Program-made: the position numbers and the translations under genes
Shown here: piece by piece, positions 1 to 4,863 of the stretch
Layout of the letters: every line of letters begins with the position of its first letter
How positions within the stretch are numbered: position 1 is the stretch's first letter
The notes under the pieces: model-generated
What the model saw: only the letters and a program-made list of their open reading frames with translations
What the model was told of the DNA's origin: nothing
Database searches by the model: none
Source: JAGFIY01 sp964499285
GTDB lineage: Bacteria > Bacteroidota > Ignavibacteria > Ignavibacteriales > Melioribacteraceae
Assembly (NCBI GenBank): GCA_964499285.1
Contig: CAZCLA010000050.1
Span: forward strand, 1-17,225
Direction: 5' to 3'
Length of the DNA stretch: 17,225 bases

Positions 1-163
1 ATTGATTGATTGATTGATTGAGATTGCTGCATTATCGTATTAGAGCATTGTCAAATTGTTTAATTGTCTAATGGTGTTTTCTGGTTTCTTGCTTCTAGCT
101 TCTTGCTTCTTAATTCTCCCAAGGGATCCCGCTTTGCGATGATTATTTCTTAACTCTTAGTTC
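1..163. repeat. Gap made of decayed short-period tandem repeats
   Basis: This stretch lies downstream of the acetyltransferase gene and shows no gene. It starts with five ATTG units (1-20). Six imperfect 8-bp units follow at 26-73, mostly ending in ATT, for example GTCAAATT, GTTTAATT and GTCTAATG. Five 7-bp units at 82-116 all end in TTC, for example TTGCTTC, TAGCTTC, TTGCTTC. Three 7-bp units at 146-166 end in CTTA, and the last contains the stop codon of the acetyltransferase. Between them, around 117-140, is unique sequence holding the palindrome GGGATCCC. Related 8-bp and 7-bp units recur at 913-974 and 1704-1767, so these gaps appear to share an origin. Neither period is a multiple of three, which argues against coding. 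Confidence 0.7.
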
Positions 164-745
164 TTATTTTTCAGTTACTATATTGTTTTCTAGTTTGTAG
201 GTTTTATTTGATTTTTCGCAGTGGGCAATTCCATTCTCATCGAATTTTAATCTTTTTCCGGCTTCGGAAACCCAGCCGAGCTGTTTTGCAGGTATCCCAA
301 CCATCAATGCATAATCAGGAACATCTTTTGTGACAACACTGCCTGCACCGATCATACAGTGTTTACCTAATGTGTTGCCGCAGACAATTGTTGCATTTGC
401 GCCGATTGAAGCACCTTCCTTTACAAGTGTTTTGACGTAATACTGTGCACCGACTTGCGGATATTTACATTTTGGGTCCAGAATGTTCGTGAAGACCATA
501 GAGGGTCCGCAAAAAACATAATCTTCCAAAGTCACACCCTCATAAATAGATACATTGTTCTGTACTTTGCAATAGTCTCCAATACTGACATTATTACCGA
601 CATTCACGTTTTGTCCAAACACACATTTTCTACCTATCTTTGCGCCTGATTGGATGTGGCTGAAGTGCCAAATTTTTGTGCCTTCGCCGATTTGTACATT
701 CTCATCAACAACTGCGTGTTCGTTTATGTAATAGTTTTTTGACAT
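164..745 (-). CDS. wlbB: UDP-2-acetamido-3-amino-2,3-dideoxy-glucuronate N-acetyltransferase (WbpD/WlbB type)
   Basis: This 193-aa protein is a left-handed beta-helix acyltransferase. Hexapeptide repeats of the I/V-G-x-G/N type run from about residue 10 to 145 (e.g. VQIGEGTKI, VNVGNNVSIG, ASIGANATIV, CMIGAGSVV). The family signature NNVSIYEGV followed by GPSMVFTN marks the WbpD/WlbB group, which uses acetyl-CoA to acetylate the 3-amino group of UDP-GlcNAc(3N)A in the cytoplasm during O-antigen or capsule sugar synthesis. The C-terminal tail after GIPAKQLGWVSEAGKRL, with a single Cys, is also usual for this group. The ATG at 745-743 has AGGA upstream. The WbpA-type dehydrogenase of the same pathway lies further up this strand, which supports the assignment. 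The oxidoreductase (WbpB) and aminotransferase (WbpE) steps are not in the window. Substrate stereochemistry cannot be fixed from sequence. Confidence 0.88.
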   Translation of the reverse strand: MSKNYYINEHAVVDENVQIGEGTKIWHFSHIQSGAKIGRKCVFGQNVNVGNNVSIGDYCKVQNNVSIYEGVTLEDYVFCGPSMVFTNILDPKCKYPQVGAQYYVKTLVKEGASIGANATIVCGNTLGKHCMIGAGSVVTKDVPDYALMVGIPAKQLGWVSEAGKRLKFDENGIAHCEKSNKTYKLENNIVTEK

Positions 746-763
746 TTTGGATTCCTAGTTTTA

Positions 764-844
764 GGTTACGGGTTTCAGGTTACAGGTTACAGGTTAAAGG
801 TTTCAGCCTGCCTAACGGCAGGTAAAGTTGAAAGTTAAAAGTTT
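764..844. repeat. Two 7-bp tandem repeat tracts around a hairpin
   Basis: Six imperfect copies of GGTTACA lie end to end at 764-805. A perfect inverted repeat follows: CCTGCC (807-812), loop TAAC, GGCAGG (817-822). A second, different 7-bp tract comes next: AAAGTTG, AAAGTTA, AAAGTTT (824-844). The block sits just upstream of the acetyltransferase start and directly abuts the 79-bp repeat. It does not look coding. The hairpin has no T-run on either side, so it is unlikely to be an intrinsic terminator. Confidence 0.75.
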
Positions 845-845
845 T

Positions 846-924
846 GGAGATTGCCGCGTCGCTTCGCCGACCTCGGTCGGCAAGCTCCTCGCAATGACAG
901 TGTGTATTAATTTTCGAATTGGCG
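846..924. repeat. 79-bp palindromic direct repeat, copy 1
   Basis: This copy matches 1637-1715 in the same orientation at 78 of 79 positions; the one difference is G at 856 against T at 1647. It contains nested dyad symmetry. The core hairpin is GCCGAC (866-871), tetraloop CTCG, GTCGGC (876-881). The core is extended by GCTT/AAGC with one bulged base, and outer arms ATTGC (850-854) and GCAAT (891-895) also pair. Read on the minus strand it starts with GTCATTGCGAGGAGC, a phrase I remember as a common dispersed palindromic repeat in many bacterial genomes. No ORF, transposase or target-site duplication is evident. Confidence 0.85.
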
Positions 925-938
925 AATTTTCGAATTGT

Positions 939-1127
939 TTAACTGTCGTTTGCTGGTTTCTCACATCTTGAATCTTTGAATTTTTGTATTCCTCGAACGA
1001 CTTTAAATTGACTTAATTTTTCTATGAGGAGAAAATAGTCATTGATTCTATTAAGATAGTCCTTATCAATCTTATGATGATAGATTTGTTCAGATGCTCC
1101 ATCATTTGTCTTGTATTTCTTAATCAT
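939..1127 (-). CDS. Short hypothetical protein paired with the nucleotidyltransferase, probably with a replaced C-terminus
   Basis: This 62-aa charged, probably helical protein overlaps the end of the upstream nucleotidyltransferase gene by 8 nt, which suggests translational coupling. No strong Shine-Dalgarno is visible, only an A/G-rich stretch. The segment RGIQKFK (about residues 45-51) resembles an R-G-x-x-K-F motif that I recall from short proteins encoded beside this type of nucleotidyltransferase; this is memory, not a search. The last 12 or so codons run through 7-bp and 8-bp repeat DNA (937-974) like that in the neighbouring gaps. The natural C-terminus may therefore have been lost and replaced by repeat-derived sequence. 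Function is unknown; a partner or antitoxin-like role is only inferred from position. It could also be a chance or decaying frame. Confidence 0.5.
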   Translation of the reverse strand: MIKKYKTNDGASEQIYHHKIDKDYLNRINDYFLLIEKLSQFKVVRGIQKFKDSRCEKPANDS

Positions 1128-1575
1128 TTTTAATTTTTTCTTTTAGAAACAATATATCCAATTTATCTATCTCACGGTGTGTATTCTGCTTCATTTCTAA
1201 TAGACTTTCTGCGGTTGCATATTTAAAAACTATTTCATCAATCACTTTATCTTGTTTAGTAATGTTGTAGAAGTCAAAGCTCTCCCCAATTCGAGAAATA
1301 ACATCAATATAGAAATTATCCGGCGTACCATAACGAATTACAGAATAATTTGAAAGCTCGAAATAATTAATTTCATCAATATCTTTATCGTTATACACTT
1401 CTTTAAGTGCTTTTTGAAAATTATTGATATTTTCTTGGGTCATCTGTACAACTAAATCTAGGTCCTCCGTAGCCCGCAAATAACCATGCAGTATAATTGC
1501 ATATCCACCTATAATAACGTACTTAACATTATTACGATCTAAAGATTTTATTATTTCAGGGACTTTATCCAGCAT
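1120..1575 (-). CDS. Small nucleotidyltransferase-fold protein (AbiEii/DUF6036-like)
   Basis: This 151-aa single-domain protein has the hallmarks of the polymerase-beta-like nucleotidyltransferase fold. GGYAIILHG (residues 23-31) supplies the conserved glycines. EDLDLVV (37-43) gives the catalytic D-x-D pair, D38 and D40. YIDVIS (89-94) offers the third acidic residue, D91. The C-terminal helix MKQNTHREIDKLDILFL (128-144) resembles the usual end of the family, where a charged helix packs on the active site. Members act as stand-alone NTP transferases and include toxins and antitoxins of type IV and VII-like modules; the target here is unknown. No HEPN partner is visible. The start at 1575 lacks an obvious Shine-Dalgarno. 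The gene sits between two 79-bp direct repeats inside a sugar operon and looks AT-richer than its neighbours, so acquisition is plausible. Confidence 0.85.
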   Translation of the reverse strand: MLDKVPEIIKSLDRNNVKYVIIGGYAIILHGYLRATEDLDLVVQMTQENINNFQKALKEVYNDKDIDEINYFELSNYSVIRYGTPDNFYIDVISRIGESFDFYNITKQDKVIDEIVFKYATAESLLEMKQNTHREIDKLDILFLKEKIKND

Positions 1576-1636
1576 TTGATTTTGATTAAGAAAATTATGT
1601 TATATGTTGTGTTGAGTTCTGTTAGTATCCTGACCA

Positions 1637-1715
1637 GGAGATTGCCTCGTCGCTTCGCCGACCTCGGTCGGCAAGCTCCTCGCAATGACAGTGTGTATTA
1701 ATTTTCGAATTGGCG
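1637..1715. repeat. 79-bp palindromic direct repeat, copy 2
   Basis: This is the second copy of the element at 846-924, in the same orientation, with the start shifted by 791 bp. The core hairpin arms are at 1657-1662 and 1667-1672. The two copies bracket the nucleotidyltransferase and its small partner. The sequence left of each copy is unrelated. To the right, both copies run on into 8-bp periodic DNA. Confidence 0.85.
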
Positions 1716-1767
1716 GATTGTCGAATTGGCGAATTTTCGTATTGGCGGATTTTCAAATTGTCTAATT
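1704..1767. repeat. Eight imperfect 8-bp tandem units
   Basis: Eight units in perfect register share the pattern NNCGAATT: TTCGAATT, GGCGGATT, GTCGAATT, GGCGAATT, TTCGTATT, GGCGGATT, TTCAAATT, GTCTAATT. The first unit and a half overlap the end of the 79-bp repeat. Three or four related units follow repeat copy 1 at 913-944, and six more lie at 26-73. The array ends 5 bp before the cysC stop codon. No function is apparent. Confidence 0.7.
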
Positions 1768-1772
1768 CTCTT

Positions 1773-2393
1773 TTAATGGCTGCTTAGATCTTGGTTATTG
1801 GATTTTATTCGAGTTTCAATAAGTTTTAAGACTTGATTTACATTTTCTTCGATATCCGAATCATCGTTGTTGTGCAGAATTAAATCCGGATTTTGAGGTT
1901 TTTCATAGGGTGAATCAATACCCGTGAAATTTTTCAGTTCGCCAAGCTCTGCTTTTTTATACAATCCCTTTGGATCTCGTTTTCTGCACGTTTCGATATC
2001 ACAGTCAACATAGATCTCTAAAAACGAATCAATTCCAATAATATTTTTTGCATCTTCACGATCATTAATAAGAGGAGAAATAAAAGAAGTAATGACCACT
2101 GTGCCGGAATCAACAAAAAGTTTAGCTACCTCCGAGATTCTCCTTATGTTTTCCGTTCTGTCTTCTATTGTAAATGATAAATCTTTATTCAGACCGTGAC
2201 GAATATTATCGCCGTCGAGGAGATATGTGCGAAAATTCTTTTTGAACAACTTTTCTTCGAGAAGTCCGGCAATTGTAGATTTACCGCTTCCTGAAAGTCC
2301 CGTAAACCAAAGACAGATTCCCTTATGACCATTCTGAACTTCTCTCATACCACGGGTAACCGGGTGAGAGTGCCATACAACTTTATTCATCAT
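1773..2393 (-). CDS. cysC: Adenylylsulfate (APS) kinase
   Basis: This 206-aa protein converts APS plus ATP into PAPS, the sulfate donor for reduction or for sulfotransferases, in the cytoplasm. The Walker A loop GLSGSGKST is at residues 32-40. LLDGDNIRHGLN (58-69) is the APS-kinase signature. SFISPLINDRE (103-113) carries the conserved Ser106 region, phosphorylated in the E. coli enzyme, and KGLYKKA is also typical. Length is normal for a stand-alone CysC. Its start overlaps the stop of the upstream dehydrogenase as ATGA (2390-2393). A second in-frame ATG follows directly, and AAAGG abuts the first ATG, so the exact start is ambiguous by one residue. No sulfate adenylyltransferase is present in the window. 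Its place in a polysaccharide sugar operon suggests PAPS for sulfating the polymer rather than general assimilation, but this is inference. Confidence 0.93.
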   Translation of the reverse strand: MMNKVVWHSHPVTRGMREVQNGHKGICLWFTGLSGSGKSTIAGLLEEKLFKKNFRTYLLDGDNIRHGLNKDLSFTIEDRTENIRRISEVAKLFVDSGTVVITSFISPLINDREDAKNIIGIDSFLEIYVDCDIETCRKRDPKGLYKKAELGELKNFTGIDSPYEKPQNPDLILHNNDDSDIEENVNQVLKLIETRIKSNNQDLSSH

Positions 2394-3772
2394 CCTTTGT
2401 AGATTTTTTCAGTTATAATTCCGTTCTTAGCGAATGCGTTCCGCGTATCAAGAATAAGTTTTGCGTTAGATTCAATAAACTTATAATCGTAATCACTATG
2501 ATCGGTGCTCAACACAACCAGATCATAATTTCTCAAATTCTCTTCAGTAATATCGATTGATTCCATATCATACTGATATTTTCTTGTTGGGGGCAGTTTC
2601 GGAACATAAGGATCATTATAATCGACCGATGCTCCCTTATTTCTGAATATCTCGATCAACTTCAGTGAAGGAGATTCGCGCATATCATCAATATCTTTTT
2701 TATATGCGGCACCGAGAATTAAAACTTTGCTCCCTTTCAAAGATTTCTCGAATTGATTAAGGGCTTCGGCAGCTCTTTCGACGACATAGTAAGGCTGATA
2801 AGTATTTATTTCACCGGCGAGTTCGATAAACTTTGTATTCAACTCAAACTCACGAGCTTTCCAGGTAAGATAAAACGGATCGATTGGGATACAGTGACCG
2901 CCTAGTCCGGGTCCGGGATAAAAAGGAGTAAAACCGAAAGGTTTAGTTTTAGCTGCTTCAATAACCTCCCACACGTCAATATCCATTCTTTCAAAAACCA
3001 TTTTAAGTTCATTAACGAGAGCGATATTTATTGAGCGGAAAATATTTTCAAGCAGTTTTGTTGCCTCAGCCACTCTAGTTGAACTGACGGGAACAGTTTT
3101 AACGATCACTTGATCATAAAGAGATGTCGCAGCTGCAAGACAGTTGGGAGTGACACCTCCAACAACCTTTGGGATTGTGGAAGTATTGTACTCGGGATTA
3201 TTCGGATCCTCGCGTTCGGGAGAAAATGCAAGATAGAAATCCTCCCCCACATTAAATTTTTCTGCCTTATTATCATCAGTGATTGTGAAAGGATGAGGCT
3301 TACCGTTCTTAATATTTTCTTGAATAAGTGGAGCATTTTCAAAAAGTGGAAGAAGAAGCTCATCTGTCGTACCGGGATAAGTCGTGGATTCAAGAGTTAC
3401 AATCTGTTCTTTACGAAGAAACTTTGCAATAGTTTTAGCTGTATTTTCAACAAACGAGATATCCGGTTCGCGGTATTCGTTTAACGGAGTGGGAACACAA
3501 ATAATTACCGCATCAGCTTCAGGGAGTCTTGAAAAATCCGTAGTTGCAGACAGTTTCTTTTCTGCGACTACATCAGAAATTAAATCCGAGGAAATATGTT
3601 TTATATAACTTTTACCTTTTTCAAGGTTTTTGATTTTCGACTGATCAAGATCAAAACCCAGCACATTAAAACCTTTTTTAGCGTAAGCAATTCCGAGAGG
3701 CAGACCAACATAACCAAGTCCTATAACACCAATAACAGCTTCTTTAGATTGAAACTTTCTTACAATTTCCAT
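2390..3772 (-). CDS. wbpA: UDP-N-acetylglucosamine 6-dehydrogenase (nucleotide-sugar dehydrogenase)
   Basis: This 460-aa cytoplasmic enzyme of the UDP-glucose/GDP-mannose dehydrogenase family carries out the NAD-dependent two-step oxidation of a UDP-hexose to the uronate. The N-terminal Rossmann motif is VIGLGYVGLPL (16-26). The catalytic cysteine is C294 in GPGLGGHCIPIDPFYL, the form typical of UDP-GlcNAc dehydrogenases such as WbpA. The C-terminal domain has GAAYKKDIDDMRESPSLKLI. About 25 residues (roughly 147-173, rich in N, K and P) appear inserted before GEDFYLAFSPER compared with the ~435-aa relatives I know. The ATG at 3772-3770 has GGAG (3780-3783) at a 7-nt spacing. It appears to be the first gene of the leftward operon and is coupled to cysC. 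With the WbpD/WlbB-type acetyltransferase downstream, a di-acetamido-uronate pathway is likely. Substrate is inferred. Confidence 0.88.
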   Translation of the reverse strand: MEIVRKFQSKEAVIGVIGLGYVGLPLGIAYAKKGFNVLGFDLDQSKIKNLEKGKSYIKHISSDLISDVVAEKKLSATTDFSRLPEADAVIICVPTPLNEYREPDISFVENTAKTIAKFLRKEQIVTLESTTYPGTTDELLLPLFENAPLIQENIKNGKPHPFTITDDNKAEKFNVGEDFYLAFSPEREDPNNPEYNTSTIPKVVGGVTPNCLAAATSLYDQVIVKTVPVSSTRVAEATKLLENIFRSINIALVNELKMVFERMDIDVWEVIEAAKTKPFGFTPFYPGPGLGGHCIPIDPFYLTWKAREFELNTKFIELAGEINTYQPYYVVERAAEALNQFEKSLKGSKVLILGAAYKKDIDDMRESPSLKLIEIFRNKGASVDYNDPYVPKLPPTRKYQYDMESIDITEENLRNYDLVVLSTDHSDYDYKFIESNAKLILDTRNAFAKNGIITEKIYKG

Positions 3773-3967
3773 TAAAATTCTCCGATTATTTAGAGCTTCG
3801 CCACGTCAGTCACACTAACGAGGGAAAAGTTAAAGTAAGATGTGAAATAATAGACCCTAGGTCTACTTGTCTTATAGTCTAACTTTAAAAATAATTATAA
3901 AAAGTTAAAAAAATATTTATAAATAAATCAAAGCAGAAAAATGATATAAAAAATGATATTCATCACG
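3773..3967. promoter_or_regulatory. Presumed promoter region of the wbpA-cysC operon
   Basis: This 195-bp gap separates the stop of the 297-aa gene from the wbpA start; both are on the minus strand. It holds a minus-strand TATAAT (3894-3899) with no convincing -35 at 17-18 bp. It also holds the inverted repeat TAGACC-CTA-GGTCTA (3851-3865), which would lie downstream of that -10. Around 3825-3838 are two 7-bp units like those at 824-844. GCTTCGCC at 3795-3802 recalls part of the 79-bp repeat. The right half is very AT-rich. A promoter is expected here because an operon starts, but the exact site is a guess. Confidence 0.3.
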
Positions 3968-4861
3968 TTAATCAGTAAGTTTAAGAATCACCGATTGACG
4001 TTCCCTCTCAGTTATCACTTTTGCTTGTTTGGTGGTTGATTTGAATAAGTCTATCAAATTAGAGTCAGAATTAACATCATTTGAATCACTTACCTCAATC
4101 TCCTCATCTTCTACACTACCGGGATCGTCAGAGACATTCTTATCAGTTTTGTCAATGCCCAATGCTTTTTTCAGAAGCTGAAGTTTTTGTTCTCTAAGCA
4201 CTTCAGGATTATCCTCATCGAACTTAACCTTAGAGAGCGCGGTTTTAGCACCGCTTTGATCCTCTCTTAGAGAACTTGATGCATCATAAATCTTTTTTAT
4301 CCTACTGCCGGATTTAAAGTCCGAACTTTTTCCGACAAAATCTATTTCAATATCATCATCATAAGATGTATCAAAAGCAAAAACAGCATCTGCGTACATT
4401 TTATCATCTTGGTTCTGAGCTTCAGAAGCTTTCAAGTCGAAACTATAAACTTGGGCATAAGAAGCTTCTGCAGTTATCATCCCGGTGGTTTTGAGTCCCA
4501 CCTGTTGAATTTTGAATCTAAACTTCGATTTTTCAATCTGCAAATTTAAGTAATTTAGATCTTCAAGTGCAAATACAGGATCAAAATAAATAAGTTCAAT
4601 TTTTCCATCTATCCAGATAAAGAACCCGAACCTAGTTGAGGAGGCATCGAGATCGCGCAAATTTGTAAGAAGGCGATAAACAATCAAGTTTTTAGGAACC
4701 GTATTTTTCACAAAATCCGTGACCTCAAAATAAGAGATAGATCTGGGTCTTTTTATCGATGCATTTTTATCGACAATTTTAAAATTATTTTCGAGATCGA
4801 GATTATTTCTCGAAAATATAACAACATCATTTTTTCTTACGTCGATTGTTTCAAGAAACAT
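3968..4861 (-). CDS. Hypothetical protein with acidic C-terminal region, coupled to glgP
   Basis: I do not recognise this 297-aa protein. It has no signal peptide, membrane segment or cysteine, so it is probably soluble and cytoplasmic. Residues 1-135 look like an ordered alpha/beta region (e.g. FGFFIWIDGKIELIYFDPVF). Residues about 140-200 have alternating beta-like and Asp-rich stretches. Residues about 240-275 are acidic low-complexity (SDD, EDEEIE, SDSNDVNSDSN), and a basic helix-like tail ends the protein. The start lies 2 nt after the glgP stop, with no Shine-Dalgarno of its own, so translation is probably coupled to the phosphorylase. A role with glycogen metabolism is only a guess from this linkage. 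Confidence 0.8.
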   Translation of the reverse strand: MFLETIDVRKNDVVIFSRNNLDLENNFKIVDKNASIKRPRSISYFEVTDFVKNTVPKNLIVYRLLTNLRDLDASSTRFGFFIWIDGKIELIYFDPVFALEDLNYLNLQIEKSKFRFKIQQVGLKTTGMITAEASYAQVYSFDLKASEAQNQDDKMYADAVFAFDTSYDDDIEIDFVGKSSDFKSGSRIKKIYDASSSLREDQSGAKTALSKVKFDEDNPEVLREQKLQLLKKALGIDKTDKNVSDDPGSVEDEEIEVSDSNDVNSDSNLIDLFKSTTKQAKVITERERQSVILKLTD

Positions 4862-4863
4862 AA

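Noticed and set aside
26..116. CRISPR-like periodic repeats
   Set aside because: The units are 7-8 bp, directly adjacent, and have no spacers. No cas genes are in the window.
807..822. CCTGCC-TAAC-GGCAGG hairpin as a terminator
   Set aside because: No T-run follows on either strand, and it lies upstream of, not after, the acetyltransferase gene.
1120..1575. Nucleotidyltransferase plus HEPN (MNT-HEPN) toxin-antitoxin module
   Set aside because: The 62-aa neighbour is too short for a HEPN domain and lacks an R-x4-6-H motif.
846..1715. Repeat-flanked islet as a composite transposon
   Set aside because: There is no transposase, no inverted terminal ends on the islet and no visible target-site duplication. 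Direct repeats alone fit recombination or repeat spread equally well.
3110..3484. Open frame of 124 codons on the plus strand within wbpA
   Set aside because: It is antisense to conserved dehydrogenase sequence and shows no ribosome-binding site or recognisable domain.
3851..3865. TAGACC-CTA-GGTCTA as a regulator operator
   Set aside because: It is a single short inverted repeat with no second copy in the window and no neighbouring regulator gene; chance is not excluded.
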